A stretch of 64,000 bases of DNA from the NCBI GenBank assembly GCA_001899255.1, contig MKVX01000013.1, positions 372,001 to 436,000 on the forward strand, read 5' to 3'. The first letter of the stretch is position 1, and each line of letters starts with the position of its first letter. Both the position numbers and the translations under genes were made by a program. Source of the stretch: Rhizobiales bacterium 62-47 (GTDB lineage: Bacteria; Pseudomonadota; Alphaproteobacteria; Rhizobiales; Xanthobacteraceae). Under the pieces are notes generated by a model. It made no database searches, was not told the origin of the DNA, and was given only the letters and a program-made list of their open reading frames with translations. Positions 1 through 12,207 of this stretch are shown one piece after another.

Positions 1-1599
1 TTTCTGCTCTGCGTGGCCGATGCCACCAACCTGCGCGTGGCGTTGCGGCTGGTGATCGAACTGAAGCGGGTGCGGCGGCCGATGCTGCTGGTGCTCAACA
101 TGATCGATATCGCGCGGCGGCGCGGCATCGAGATCGATCTCGACAAACTGTCGGCCGAACTCGGCGTCCCGGTAGTGACGTCCACCGCGGTCCGTCGCGG
201 CGGCATCGATGATCTGCTGCGGCGTATCGACGAGGTCGCAGCGCAACCGGTCGCGGCCATCGCCGAAAGCGACTGGACGACACCTGCGGTGTCCGATCTG
301 CGCGCCGCGCAGCGCGAGGCCGATCGCGTCATCAAGGCTGCGGTCGGCGAACCGGCCAAGCCGGACAACTGGACGACGCGCGTCGATGCGGTGTTGCTGC
401 ATCCGGTCGCCGGCATGATCGCGCTGCTGTTGCTGCTGTTCGTGATGTTTCAGGCAGTGTTCGCCTGGGCCAAGCCTGCGATGGACCTGATCGCCGCCGG
501 GTTCGAAATGCTCGGCGCCTTCTCAGCGACCGTGTTGCCCGAAGGATTGCTGCAGAGCTTCATCCAGAACGGCGTCATCTCCGGCGTCGGCAGTGTCGTG
601 GTCTTCCTGCCGCAAATCCTGATCCTGTTCCTGTTCATCCTGCTGCTCGAAGATCTCGGTTACATGGCGCGCGCCGCGTTCCTGATGGATCGCATCATGG
701 GGGGCGCCGGCCTGCATGGCCGCGCTTTCATTCCGCTGCTGTCGAGTTTCGCCTGCGCCATTCCCGGCATCATGGCGACGCGTGTGATCGACAACAAGCG
801 CGATCGCCTGACGACGATCATGGTCGCGCCGCTGATGACCTGTTCGGCACGCATTCCGGTCTACACCATGATCATCTCGGCTTTCGTGCCGGATCGACCG
901 GTGTGGGGCATCTTTGGCCTGCAGGGGCTGGTGATGTTCGGGCTCTACGCCACGGGCATCGTCAGCGCGCTGGCGGTGTCGTTTGTCGCCAACCATCTCT
1001 TCTGGCGCGAAAGTGCAACGCCGCCATTCATGCTCGAACTGCCGGATTACAAGCTGCCGCAACTGCGCAGCGTGCTGATGAATCTCTATCAACGCGCCAT
1101 GATGTTTTTGCAGCGCGCCGGCACCACGATCTTTTCGATGATGGTGCTGATCTGGTTCCTGGCATCGTTCCCGCGTCCGCCCGCGGGTGCGACTGAGCCG
1201 GCGATCGATTTCAGTCTGGCGGCGATCATCGGTCGCTGGATCGAGCCGGTGCTGGCGCCCGTCGGGTTCAACTGGCAGATCAGCGTTGCATTGATCCCGG
1301 GTATGGCGGCGCGCGAAGTGGCGGTGGCGTCGCTCGGCACCGTCTATGCCATCGAAGGCGGCAAGGAAGCCGCCGAGCAGATCGGTCACGTGCTGGCGGG
1401 CAAATGGAGTCTGGCGACGGCGATGGCGTTCCTGGCGTGGTACGTGTTCGCGCCACAATGCGCGTCGACGCTCGCCGTCATCAAGCGCGAGACCGGCGGC
1501 TGGCGCTGGATGTTCATCACCTTCTTCTACATGCTGTCGCTGGCCTACATCGCCGCGTTCGTCACCTATCGCACGGCGCTGGCGTTGGGCTGGGGATAG
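1..1599 (+). CDS. feoB: Ferrous iron transporter FeoB, C-terminal part (5' end outside window)
   Basis: FeoB is the inner-membrane Fe(II) importer, made of an N-terminal GTPase domain and a C-terminal permease. The reading frame is open from base 1. The first residues (FLLCVADATNL) belong to the G domain, and NMID shortly after matches the G4 motif, so about 90 N-terminal residues lie upstream of the window. A helical linker follows, then many hydrophobic segments with the Gate repeats typical of the permease (for example the stretch around GYMARAAFLMDRIM and FACAIPGIMATR). The protein ends near FVTYRTALALGWG with a stop at 1597-1599. No FeoA or FeoC is visible downstream. A palindromic repeat begins about 15 bases after the stop. 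Confidence 0.95.
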   Translation, partial: FLLCVADATNLRVALRLVIELKRVRRPMLLVLNMIDIARRRGIEIDLDKLSAELGVPVVTSTAVRRGGIDDLLRRIDEVAAQPVAAIAESDWTTPAVSDLRAAQREADRVIKAAVGEPAKPDNWTTRVDAVLLHPVAGMIALLLLLFVMFQAVFAWAKPAMDLIAAGFEMLGAFSATVLPEGLLQSFIQNGVISGVGSVVVFLPQILILFLFILLLEDLGYMARAAFLMDRIMGGAGLHGRAFIPLLSSFACAIPGIMATRVIDNKRDRLTTIMVAPLMTCSARIPVYTMIISAFVPDRPVWGIFGLQGLVMFGLYATGIVSALAVSFVANHLFWRESATPPFMLELPDYKLPQLRSVLMNLYQRAMMFLQRAGTTIFSMMVLIWFLASFPRPPAGATEPAIDFSLAAIIGRWIEPVLAPVGFNWQISVALIPGMAAREVAVASLGTVYAIEGGKEAAEQIGHVLAGKWSLATAMAFLAWYVFAPQCASTLAVIKRETGGWRWMFITFFYMLSLAYIAAFVTYRTALALGWG

Positions 1600-1614
1600 G
1601 ACATTTTAGGCTGT

Positions 1615-1739
1615 GTCGTCCCTGCGCAGGCAGGGACCCAGAATCCCTGTCGCGGTTGTTGCGGTGAGCAGACAATCACGACGGCCTTCATCGCTCATTG
1701 GCGCTACGGCGTATGGGTCCCTGCCTGCGCAGGGACGAC
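1615..1739. repeat. Palindromic repeat element with perfect 26-bp inverted arms
   Basis: Bases 1615-1640 and 1714-1739 are exact reverse complements over 26 bp, and each arm is itself nearly palindromic around CCTGC/GCAGG. The arms enclose 73 bp. Intergenic palindromes of this kind are common in Bradyrhizobium and Rhodopseudomonas genomes (established knowledge). The element lies between the convergent feoB and glycine-rich genes, where it could also act as a bidirectional transcription stop, although there is no T-run. Confidence 0.75.
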
Positions 1740-1790
1740 GTCGATGATAGGACGACGCTCGCGCGTCAAATCCCCGAGTTCTGGTTGGCC

Positions 1791-2174
1791 CTATTCGCAG
1801 ACCCGCACGCGCCGAATGCGCCAGCCATACGGCGTCCAGACACGGTGCCGGGTGATGTAGCAGCCGCCGTAGCCGTAAGCTCCGTACGGATATGCGGCAT
1901 AGCCGTAATAGGGATAGCCGCCGTAACCGTAGTACGGATATGCACCCGCGAGACCCAGTCCTAAACCGAGGCCGATCGCGCCGGCGCCCCATCCCCAGCC
2001 GCCACCGCGCCAACCGCCACCGCGCCAACCGCCGCCGTGCCATCCGCCACCGTGAAAGCCGCCGCCATGGAAACCGCCGCCATGGAAACCGCCGCGCGCC
2101 GAGGCTGTGGAAGGCGCTGCGAGTGCCAGGATCGCTGCCGCGCATAATGCGAGAACCGTATGCCGTCGCATCAT
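1791..2174 (-). CDS. Secreted glycine/tyrosine-rich small protein
   Basis: This encodes 127 aa with a clear N-terminal signal peptide (MMRRHTVLALCAAAIL...STASA). Six to eight short repeats of the GGFHGGG/GGWHGGG type follow, then a YGYGGYPYYGY-type tyrosine/glycine stretch and a short basic C-terminus containing RVWTPYGWRIRRVRVCE. The start at 2174 (or the adjacent ATG at 2171) was chosen because GGAG lies just upstream; the longer open frame to 2252 has no ribosome site. Proteins of this composition are frequent exported proteins of unknown function in Rhizobiales. The glycine/histidine repeats could bind metal, but this is only inference. Confidence 0.8.
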   Translation of the reverse strand: MMRRHTVLALCAAAILALAAPSTASARGGFHGGGFHGGGFHGGGWHGGGWRGGGWRGGGWGWGAGAIGLGLGLGLAGAYPYYGYGGYPYYGYAAYPYGAYGYGGCYITRHRVWTPYGWRIRRVRVCE

Positions 2175-2306
2175 CTTCTCCTCATTCCTGATGAGCCGGA
2201 TGACGGAGCATACGCCTGTTGCGGCATTTCGTTGCGTGTTGGCCGCACACATTCGCGTGTGGTTTCGCGTGTGGTGATGTGCGGCCCCGAGGAGAGGGGC
2301 CGCTGC

Positions 2307-4024
<1,718 letters not shown>

Positions 4025-4267
4025 ACCGGGGCCGAATTCGGGCGGCGGGGGCCGCCTGCGGTATGAATCTTCGTGATTCTGGAGTACGTTAGCCCGAACG
4101 CCGATCACGGTTCGGACATTATTTATCATATTTTTTGAAGGAAGCGCCCCAGCAAAGCCTTTATAAGCCGATTTCGGTCAAGATGGCCGCGGGTGGTATT
4201 CCTGTGGGATGGGCCGTCTATGGCGAGATTGATTGAACGGCGCTGAATTGAGCAATCTGGGGGTAAG

Positions 4268-5614
4268 ATGAGCCGCAAGTATTTTGGGACCGATGGCATT
4301 CGTGGACGCGCCAACGGTTTGATCACACCGGAGCTGGCGCTCAAGGTGGGGCAGGCGGCTGGCCTCGTTTTCCATCGCGGCGAACATCGCCATCGCGTCG
4401 TCATCGGCAAGGATACCCGGCTGTCCGGCTACATGATCGAAAACGCGCTGGTCGCGGGCTTTACCTCGGTCGGCATGGACGTGCTGCTGGTCGGCCCGAT
4501 GCCGACTCCCGCCGTGGCGATGCTGACCAAATCGATGCGTGCGGACCTCGGCGTGATGATCTCGGCCTCGCATAACCTGTTCGAGGATAACGGCATTAAG
4601 CTGTTCGGCCCGGCCGGCTTCAAGCTGTCCGACGAAGTTGAAATGCAAATCGAGCAGTTGCTCGACGAGAACCTCGACAAGAGGTTGGCGGAGAGCACGG
4701 GCCTCGGCCGCGCCAAGCGCATCGACGGCGTGCACGATCGCTATATCGAATTCGCCAAGCGCACGCTGCCGCGCGACCTCAGCCTCGACGGTTTGCGCGT
4801 GGTGGTCGATTGCGCCAACGGCGCGGCGTATCGCGTGGTGCCGGAAGCGCTGTGGGAATTGGGTGCCGACGTTATTTCCATCGGCGTCGAGCCGGACGGC
4901 TTCAACATCAATAAGGAATGCGGTTCGACGGCGCCGGAAGCGCTGAGCCGCAAGGTGCGCGAGATGCGCGCCGACATCGGCATTGCACTCGATGGCGACG
5001 CCGACCGCCTTATCATCGTCGACGAGCGCGGCCATGTCGTCGATGGCGATCAATTGCTGGCGGTGATCGCGGAAAGCTGGAAGGAAGATGGCCGGCTCGC
5101 GCGGCCGGGCCTAGTCTCGACGGTGATGTCGAATCTTGGGCTCGAGCGTTTCCTCAAAGGCCACGACATCGAACTGATCCGCACCGCGGTCGGCGACCGT
5201 TACGTGCTCGAGCAGATGCTGGCCAACGGCTACAACCTCGGCGGCGAACCGTCCGGCCACATCATCCTCTCCGACTATGCCACCACCGGCGACGGTTTCG
5301 TCTCGGCATTGCAGGTGCTGGCGGTGGTGCAGAAGCACCAGCGTCCGGTTTCGGAAGTCTGTCACCGCTTCGATCCGCTGCCGCAGATCCTCAAGAACGT
5401 GCGCTATCGCACCGGCAAGCCGCTCGATACCGCGGGCGTCAAGTCGGCGATCTCGGCCGCGGAAAAGCGGTTGAACGGCCATGGCCGGCTGCTGGTCCGC
5501 TCGTCCGGCACAGAGCCGGTGATCCGCGTGATGGGCGAGGGCGACGACCGCGAGATGGTCGAGGAAGTCGTCGACGATATCGTGACTGCGCTGGGTAACG
5601 CTGCCGCCGCCTAG
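4268..5614 (+). CDS. glmM: Phosphoglucosamine mutase
   Basis: This 448-aa enzyme interconverts glucosamine-6-phosphate and glucosamine-1-phosphate in the cytoplasm, supplying UDP-GlcNAc for peptidoglycan and LPS. It is full length for the family. Visible motifs are the N-terminal YFGTDGIRG, the phosphoserine loop GVMISASHN near residue 102, the metal-binding DGDADR near 241-246, the sugar-binding GGEPSGH and the C-terminal phosphate loop [12 protein letters not shown]. The start ATG at 4268 lies after GGGGGTAAG. It is usually near ftsH/folP in related genomes; here it stands between the small paralogues and an MFS pump. Confidence 0.97.
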   Translation: MSRKYFGTDGIRGRANGLITPELALKVGQAAGLVFHRGEHRHRVVIGKDTRLSGYMIENALVAGFTSVGMDVLLVGPMPTPAVAMLTKSMRADLGVMISASHNLFEDNGIKLFGPAGFKLSDEVEMQIEQLLDENLDKRLAESTGLGRAKRIDGVHDRYIEFAKRTLPRDLSLDGLRVVVDCANGAAYRVVPEALWELGADVISIGVEPDGFNINKECGSTAPEALSRKVREMRADIGIALDGDADRLIIVDERGHVVDGDQLLAVIAESWKEDGRLARPGLVSTVMSNLGLERFLKGHDIELIRTAVGDRYVLEQMLANGYNLGGEPSGHIILSDYATTGDGFVSALQVLAVVQKHQRPVSEVCHRFDPLPQILKNVRYRTGKPLDTAGVKSAISAAEKRLNGHGRLLVRSSGTEPVIRVMGEGDDREMVEEVVDDIVTALGNAAAA

Positions 5615-5712
5615 CGCCGCGCTGCATCGCAGCCATGGTCAATTAGCGGTGGTCCGCGCAGGGTTGCGGGCTTAAAAGCTGCGCTCCAATTGCTGCGAAT
5701 CCGGATTCCGTT

Positions 5713-6972
5713 GTGAACAAGCCTGTCGTCGTCACCGAAGAAACGATCGTCGCGCCGGTCATCACCCCGGCCGCGCTCTCTGATGCGCAGACGAAAGCGG
5801 CGGTGACCGGCCCGGCCTACCTGGTGCTCGGCGGCATCAGCCTGTCGCATTTCCTCAACGACACCATGCAGTCGTTGATTCCGTCGGTCTATCCGATCCT
5901 GAAGGATAACTACGCACTGAGCTTTGCGCAGATCGGCATGATCACCTTGGCGTTTCAGGTGACGGCATCGCTGCTGCAGCCGCTGATCGGACACTTCACC
6001 GACAAGAAGGCGCAACCGTTTTCGCTGGCGATCGGCATGGGCGCGACGTTCGTCGGTTTGCTGCTGCTCAGCATTGCGCACGACTACACCATGATCCTGG
6101 TCGCCGCGGCGATGGTCGGACTCGGCTCGGCGGTGTTCCATCCGGAATCGGCGCGCATCGCACGGCTGGCGTCGGGCGGACGCTTCGGCTTTGCGCAATC
6201 GGTGTTTCAGGTCGGCGGCAATCTCGGCTCGGCGATGGGACCGGTGCTGGCGGCATTGATCGTGGTGCCGTTCGGGCAGCCGAGCATTTCGTGGTTTTCC
6301 TCGATTGCCTTCGTCGCCATCGTCATCCTCTGGCAGATCGGGCGCTGGTACAAGCCGCGCATCGTTGCGCGCAAGAAGGCTGCGCTGCAGCGCCATCCCG
6401 ACGCGCCGTCACCGTCGCGCACGGCGCTGGCGATCGCGGTTCTGATCGTGCTGGTGTTTTCCAAGTTCATCTATCTGTCGAGCCTGACGAGCTATTACAC
6501 CTTCTACCTGATCCACAAGTTCGCGGTGTCGACGCAGAACGCGCAACTGCTGCTGTTCGTGTTTCTCGGCGCCAATGCGGTAGGCGTGTATTTCGGCGGC
6601 CCGATCGGCGATCGCGTCGGCCGCCGCTATGTCATCTGGCTGTCGATCCTCGGTGCGTTGCCATTCACGCTGGCGCTGCCTTATGCCGGGCTGACCAGCA
6701 CCATCATCCTCAGCATGATCATCGGCTTTATCATCTCGTCCGCGATGCCGGCGATCATCGTCTATGCGCAGGAGCTGATGCCGCACCGCTTCGGTATGAT
6801 CTCCGGGCTGTTCTTCGGCTTCGCCTTCGGTGCAGGTGGTCTCGGTGCGGCGCTGCTCGGCATCGTCGCCGATCATAAGGGCATCGATTTCGTTTACGAC
6901 TTCTGCGCCTTCCTGCCGGCGATCGGTTTGCTGGCCGTGTTGCTGCCGAAGATGCCGAAAACGGCATCCTGA
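5713..6972 (+). CDS. MFS efflux transporter, fosmidomycin-resistance (Fsr) family
   Basis: The protein has 419 aa with a GTG start at 5713. It has an unusual 35-residue hydrophilic N-terminal tail, then 12 predicted membrane segments. The first-helix signature GGISLSHFLNDTMQSLIPSVYPILK, the loop GHFTDKKAQPFSLAIGMG and the segment AVFHPESARIARLASGGRFGFAQSVFQVGGN are characteristic of the Fsr branch of the major facilitator superfamily, which exports fosmidomycin and probably other small molecules by proton antiport. A cytoplasmic loop rich in Arg/Lys (about residues 220-235) separates the two six-helix halves. A hairpin that could terminate transcription lies at 7022-7047. The true substrate is unknown. 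Confidence 0.88.
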   Translation: MNKPVVVTEETIVAPVITPAALSDAQTKAAVTGPAYLVLGGISLSHFLNDTMQSLIPSVYPILKDNYALSFAQIGMITLAFQVTASLLQPLIGHFTDKKAQPFSLAIGMGATFVGLLLLSIAHDYTMILVAAAMVGLGSAVFHPESARIARLASGGRFGFAQSVFQVGGNLGSAMGPVLAALIVVPFGQPSISWFSSIAFVAIVILWQIGRWYKPRIVARKKAALQRHPDAPSPSRTALAIAVLIVLVFSKFIYLSSLTSYYTFYLIHKFAVSTQNAQLLLFVFLGANAVGVYFGGPIGDRVGRRYVIWLSILGALPFTLALPYAGLTSTIILSMIIGFIISSAMPAIIVYAQELMPHRFGMISGLFFGFAFGAGGLGAALLGIVADHKGIDFVYDFCAFLPAIGLLAVLLPKMPKTAS

Positions 6973-7021
6973 GCTTCAGCGTAGGCGCTTCGCTTCATCA
7001 ACGTATTGTTAGGATCTGTGG

Positions 7022-7047
7022 CGAAGGTGCGGCTTGCCGCGCCTTCG
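7022..7047 (+). terminator. Putative hairpin terminator after the Fsr-family gene
   Basis: CGAAGG and CCTTCG arms with an inner GCGGC/GCCGC pairing form a strong GC-rich hairpin about 50 bases after the stop codon. Only a short TTGG follows, so its strength as an intrinsic terminator is uncertain. Confidence 0.4.
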
Positions 7048-7193
7048 TTGGTCCGTGCGCATCAGCGCATCGTCACCATTTATCAACCTTAAGAATTAGG
7101 GTTAAGCCACGCTTAAGCATTTGGTGCCATCGTCCGTCCGTGAGTTTCTGACGTGGGGCCTCGTCTGCCTCACTGCACAAGAGGACGAAGCCA

Positions 7194-8042
7194 ATGCGTA
7201 GCGTAAAATATCTGCTTGCCGCGGGAGCGGCTTCCTTGTTGTCGAGCGCCGCGCTCGCCGCGGATTTGCCGCCGCCGCCTGCCTATGCGCCGCCGCCGAT
7301 GGAAGAATTCGGCGGCTGGTATCTGCGCGGCGATATCGGATTCAGCAATCAGCGCGTCAAGAATATTGCGATGGCGGATGGCCGCAACGCAGCACTGCTG
7401 TCGCTGCAGGAGACCACGGCCTTCGATACCGCCGGCATCTTCGGCATCGGCATCGGCTATCAGTTCAACAACTGGCTGCGCGGTGACATCACCGGCCAGT
7501 ATCGCGGCAATTCGAATTTCAAGGGCACCGATCTGCTGACCTATCCGGCTGGCGGCGGCGTCATCGGCAATGGCGTCAACAACTACAACGCCACCAAGTC
7601 CGAATGGCTGGTGATGGCCAACGGTTACGTCGATCTCGGCACCTGGTGGTGCGTGACGCCGTACATCGGCGCCGGCATCGGCATGGCGCAGGTGACCATC
7701 GCGAACTACACCGACGTCGGTTCGGTCAACAACAACGGCGGTGGCTTCGGCACCTTCCCGAGCTATGCCAGCGCGCCGGCCGCGTCGAAGTGGAACGTGG
7801 CCTGGGCGCTGCACACCGGTCTGGCGTATCGGGTCAATCCGGCCATGACCGTCGAACTCGGCTACAGCTATGTGAACCTCGGTTCTGGCACCACGGGCCC
7901 GGTATCGGACTACACCGGATTCACTCGCGGCGTTCCGATGGAATTCCACAACATCACCTCGCATGACCTGAAGCTCGGCGTGCGCTGGGATCTCAACAGC
8001 CCGCCGGTGTATGCGCCGGCCCCGCTCATCACCAAGGGCTGA
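7194..8042 (+). CDS. Outer-membrane beta-barrel protein (Omp25/Omp31-like)
   Basis: This 282-aa protein has a 22-residue signal peptide (ending SSAALA before ADLPPPPAYAPPP). The proline-rich linker after cleavage and the alternating aromatic/glycine strands (GGWYLRGDIGFSN, GYQFNNWLRGDITGQYRG, NVAWALHTGLAYRVNPAMTVELGYSYVNLGSG, LKLGVRWDL) are typical of the 8-stranded opacity/Omp25 family of Rhizobiales. A role as an abundant surface protein that stabilises the envelope is known for relatives. It has its own intergenic region and a good terminator (8068-8094). The neighbour at 8232 is a more divergent barrel, so the pair may have arisen by old duplication. Confidence 0.85.
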   Translation: MRSVKYLLAAGAASLLSSAALAADLPPPPAYAPPPMEEFGGWYLRGDIGFSNQRVKNIAMADGRNAALLSLQETTAFDTAGIFGIGIGYQFNNWLRGDITGQYRGNSNFKGTDLLTYPAGGGVIGNGVNNYNATKSEWLVMANGYVDLGTWWCVTPYIGAGIGMAQVTIANYTDVGSVNNNGGGFGTFPSYASAPAASKWNVAWALHTGLAYRVNPAMTVELGYSYVNLGSGTTGPVSDYTGFTRGVPMEFHNITSHDLKLGVRWDLNSPPVYAPAPLITKG

Positions 8043-8067
8043 TCTCTCGTTTTTCTTAACGTCTCTT

Positions 8068-8094
8068 AACGGCGCGGACGATGTCCGCGCCGTT
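8068..8094 (+). terminator. Rho-independent terminator after the first barrel gene
   Basis: AACGGCGCGGAC and GTCCGCGCCGTT form a perfect 12-bp stem with a 3-base loop, followed by TTCGTTTTGTG. It lies 26 bases after the stop at 8042. Confidence 0.8.
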
Positions 8095-8231
8095 TCGTTT
8101 TGTGTCGAGCGGCAAATGGATTCCGCTTTTTGGACATGATCGTGCCGATTGGGCCGTCGCGACAACGATTGGTTAAGGTTAACAGGCGATGATCGACGTG
8201 GATCGAGAGTCGATTTCGCGGGGGTCATGCG

Positions 8232-9068
8232 ATGCGTAAGTTGGTGATGGCGGCGATCATGTTCGGCGTGGTGCAGAGCGCACAAGCGGCCGATCTTCCG
8301 GACCTGCCAATCCTGCGCGGCTCGTTGCCCGATGGGCTGTCGTCCCGCACCGTCAACTGGCAGGGCTACTACATCGGCGGGCAGGCGGGCTACGGCTCGG
8401 CCGACATGGATTTCAGCAATTCGAGTTCGGATCAAATTTCGAGGCTGCTTGCGAACACCGTCATCGAAAACGGTATGGGCGTTTCGCAATGGCCGCTGGC
8501 CACGGGGAAGACGTCGCAGCGGCAGTCGGCGTTCGGCGGATTCGTCGGTTACAACGGGCAATGGGACGATGTCGTGCTCGGTGTCGAAGCCAGTTATATG
8601 CACGGGAATTTCAGCGGCAGTTCGACCGCGACCGTCGGCCGTCTCTCGAGCGCTGCATTGAGCGACGGCAATTTCCATGCGGTGCAGGCGACCTCGATTG
8701 CTTCGCAACAGATCACCGACATGGCGACTTTGCGCGGTCGAGCCGGCTACGCGGTGGGGAACTTCCTGCCTTATATGTTCGGCGGATTCGCGCTGGGCAA
8801 TGCGAACATCGTTCGTTCGGTTTCGGTTACCGATTCCTGGGGTGCCACGCAGGCGATCGCAGTGTCACCGGCGGCACTGAGTGCAACGCTGTCGACAACT
8901 GCCGCTCAGCACAACCACCTGCTTGTCGGTTATTCCGCCGGCCTTGGTGTCGATGTTTGTCTGGTGGCCGGCTTGTTCCTGCGTGCCGAATGGGAGTACG
9001 CGCACTTCTCGGGCTCGGTCGACACCAGCATCAACACCGTCCGCGCTGGCCTCGGCTACAAATTCTAA
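8232..9068 (+). CDS. Outer-membrane beta-barrel protein, second copy
   Basis: This 278-aa protein has a signal peptide MRKLVMAAIMFGVVQSAQA, with ADLPDLPILRG after the cleavage site. Barrel strands are visible as NWQGYYIGGQAGYGSADMDF, FGGFVGYNGQWDDVVLGVEASYMHG, MATLRGRAGYAVGNFLPYMFGGFALG and the C-terminal VRAGLGYKF, which ends in the terminal phenylalanine used for BAM recognition. It belongs to the same broad Omp25/31-like group as 7194-8042 but with low similarity. Loops are long and rich in Ser/Ala. No regulatory motif was recognised in the 137-base gap upstream of the second barrel's own start. Confidence 0.83.
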   Translation: MRKLVMAAIMFGVVQSAQAADLPDLPILRGSLPDGLSSRTVNWQGYYIGGQAGYGSADMDFSNSSSDQISRLLANTVIENGMGVSQWPLATGKTSQRQSAFGGFVGYNGQWDDVVLGVEASYMHGNFSGSSTATVGRLSSAALSDGNFHAVQATSIASQQITDMATLRGRAGYAVGNFLPYMFGGFALGNANIVRSVSVTDSWGATQAIAVSPAALSATLSTTAAQHNHLLVGYSAGLGVDVCLVAGLFLRAEWEYAHFSGSVDTSINTVRAGLGYKF

Positions 9069-9154
9069 TCGTAGCGACGCGCGGCTGCCTGTTGCGATTG
9101 ACAGAATGGCCGAAGATTGCTGCCCTGTCGTCGTCATAATGGCGGCAGGCTTGC

Positions 9155-9736
9155 ATGAAAATCCATGGCGATCTGAATTCCGGCAACTGCCTGAAAGTGA
9201 AGTGGGTATGCGACAAGCTCGCGTTGCCCTACGACTGGGTCGCGGTCGATACGCTCAAGCGCGAAACCCACACACCGCAATTTCTCAAGCTCAACGGGGC
9301 AGGCCAGGTGCCGGTCGTCGAACTCGACGACGGCCGCGCGCTGGCGCAATCCAACGCGATCATCCGCTATCTCGCGCGCGACAGCGACCTTGTTCCGGCC
9401 GACGCGTTCGATGCCGCGAAGATGGATGAGTGGTTGTTCTGGGAGCAATACAGCCATGAGCCTTACATCGCGGTGTGCCGCTTCCTGATGGTCTATCTCG
9501 GCAAGCCGGCATCCGATCTCGATGCCGACAAGGTGAAGCGCGGTTACGCCGCGCTGGCGCGGATGGAGCAGCAGCTCGCCGCGACGCGGTTTCTTGTCGG
9601 CGATAAGATGACGCTCGCCGATGTGGCGTTGCTGGCCTATACGCGCGTGGCGCACGAAGGCGGCTTCCATCTCGATGGCTATACGTCGGTGCGGCGCTGG
9701 ATTGCCGCCAGCGAACAGCAACTCGGGCTGGCCTGA
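9155..9736 (+). CDS. Glutathione S-transferase family protein
   Basis: This 193-aa protein has a thioredoxin-like N-domain beginning MKIHGDLNSGNCLKVKW, with a possible catalytic Ser at SGNC. The cis-proline motif GQVPVVELDDG and the glutathione gamma-glutamyl contact AQSNAIIRYLA follow. The all-alpha C-domain includes GDKMTLADVALLAYTRVA, the N-capping box of GSTs. It is a cytosolic enzyme likely to conjugate glutathione to electrophiles or act as a thiol reductase. The gene is monocistronic and convergent with the EamA gene that follows. Confidence 0.88.
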   Translation: MKIHGDLNSGNCLKVKWVCDKLALPYDWVAVDTLKRETHTPQFLKLNGAGQVPVVELDDGRALAQSNAIIRYLARDSDLVPADAFDAAKMDEWLFWEQYSHEPYIAVCRFLMVYLGKPASDLDADKVKRGYAALARMEQQLAATRFLVGDKMTLADVALLAYTRVAHEGGFHLDGYTSVRRWIAASEQQLGLA

Positions 9737-9754
9737 CTGCCGCGCATTGTGCGA

Positions 9755-10585
9755 CTACGCAAGTCGCAACGTTGCCGCGCCCGCGACCACCAGCACGCCG
9801 GCGACGATGCGGCGCGCGCCGCCGGCCTCGTGCAGCACCAGCATCGAGATGGCGACGGCGAACAACACAGACGTTTCGCGCAACGCCGCCACGGTGGCGA
9901 CCGGCACTTGCGTCATCGCCCATAGCGCGAAGCCATAGGAGCCGATCGAACAGGCGCCGCCGATCAGCGCCACGCCAGCTCGCATGCGTATCGACCGGCG
10001 GAAGTTGATGCGGTCGCGCAGCCACAGCCACGCAACCAGCGGAGGCCCGTTGAGGAGCGTCAGCCAGAATACATACGACACCGCATTGCCGGACAGCCGC
10101 GCACCGGTGCCGTCGATCAAAGTGTAGATCGCAATCACCACCGCATTGGCGAGCGCCATCGTGGTCGCGCGTCGCGACGCATGACGATGTAGCGCGAGCA
10201 GCAGGATGCCGCCGCAGATCAGCGCGACGCCGATCCATGCGTTCGCCGTCAGCGTTTCGCCGAGCAGCGGTGCGCTCGCCAGCGCAACGAACAGTGGCGC
10301 GGTACCACGCATCAAAGGATAGGTGTGGCCCATGTCGCCTGCGCGATAGGAGGCCGCGACCAGCACGTAATAGAGTTGATGGATGACGATCGAGGCGATG
10401 AGCCATGGCACACAGGCGGCCGCAGGCAACGGCAGGAACGGCACGGCAAAGGCCGACACCACGGCGGCGCCGCCGGCGATCAAGCCAGCTTCGTGCAGTT
10501 TATCGCCGCCGGATTTGACGATGGCATTCCAGCTTGCATGCAACAGCGCGCCGAACAGCACGAGCATCATGACGTGAGTTGGCAT
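9755..10585 (-). CDS. DMT-superfamily (EamA) membrane transporter
   Basis: This 276-aa protein has about ten hydrophobic helices in two EamA repeats, starting MPTHVMMLVLFGALLHASWNAIVKSGGDK. The first-helix motif HASWNAIVKSG and the PLMRGTAPLFVAL segment are characteristic of the EamA family, which exports metabolites and amino-acid derivatives. A Tyr/Ala-rich second half contains SYGFALWAMTQVPVATVAALRETSVLFA, the repeat's conserved glutamate region. It is convergent with the GST gene and divergent from serC. The substrate cannot be told from sequence. Confidence 0.85.
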   Translation of the reverse strand: MPTHVMMLVLFGALLHASWNAIVKSGGDKLHEAGLIAGGAAVVSAFAVPFLPLPAAACVPWLIASIVIHQLYYVLVAASYRAGDMGHTYPLMRGTAPLFVALASAPLLGETLTANAWIGVALICGGILLLALHRHASRRATTMALANAVVIAIYTLIDGTGARLSGNAVSYVFWLTLLNGPPLVAWLWLRDRINFRRSIRMRAGVALIGGACSIGSYGFALWAMTQVPVATVAALRETSVLFAVAISMLVLHEAGGARRIVAGVLVVAGAATLRLA

Positions 10586-10699
10586 GCGTTGAATTCCATT
10601 CCGGGCGGCGAAGCGGACAGGCGGTCATCCGCAACATGATCACAAATACGTTGTTCTCTCCAACTTCAGTATCCCTTGACCGGCATAGCGGCTTGGCGT

Positions 10700-10758
10700 A
10701 TCTCCCGCGGCGGGACACCTCCCCCCAACGGGAGGCTTACTATCTGGAAGGATAGACA
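10700..10758 (+). promoter_or_regulatory. serC-type RNA leader (alphaproteobacterial serC motif)
   Basis: Directly in front of serC are three small hairpins: TCCCG-CGG-CGGGA (10703-10715), CCTCCC...GGGAGG (10718-10735) and CTATC-TGGAAG-GATAG (10740-10755). The last holds the GGAAG ribosome-binding site of serC in its loop. The arrangement agrees with the serC motif reported upstream of serC in Alphaproteobacteria, a presumed cis-regulatory RNA. The assignment is from memory of that motif and from position. Confidence 0.65.
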
Positions 10759-11931
<1,173 letters not shown>

Positions 11932-12090
11932 AGCGTCTTCTTCCTCTCTCCCCCTGCGGGGGGGGGTACTGAGCGGCGGAGCCGCGAAGCGGATGAGGGG
12001 TTCGATCTCCCCACCGCTTCACCCCTCACCCCGCTCAATCTCGTTTCACGCGATCTCGCCAACCTCTGCCGCAAGGGAAGAGGTTGGCCC

Positions 12091-12186
12091 GTCATCCTGA
12101 GGTGGCCGCGCAGCGGCCCTCGAAGGATCGACGTCCCTCAATCCGGTCATCCTTCGAGGCTCGCTTCGCTCGCACCTCAGGATGAC
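12091..12186. repeat. Palindromic repeat element, CATCCTGAGGTG family, copy 1
   Basis: Arms GTCATCCTGAGGTG (12091-12104) and CACCTCAGGATGAC (12173-12186) are perfect inverted repeats. Inner arms GGCCGC/GCGGCC and CTCGAAGGAT/ATCCTTCGAG are also present. A second copy of the same family is at 22666-22776. The 11940-12060 stretch just upstream is C/T- and GC-rich repeat-like sequence (CCCCTGCGGGGG) without an open gene. The element separates serC from serA and might terminate transcription or stabilise the serC mRNA end. Confidence 0.75.
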
Positions 12187-12207
12187 GATACAAAAGGACA
12201 TGTTGTC

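Noticed and set aside
523-1458. Long antisense frame over feoB (minus strand)
   Set aside because: High-GC shadow of a real gene: composition dominated by Arg, His and Gln, no start site, no domain.
7170-8708. 512-codon minus-strand frame over the two barrel genes
   Set aside because: Antisense to two genes with good signal peptides and strands; the frame itself has no recognisable protein.
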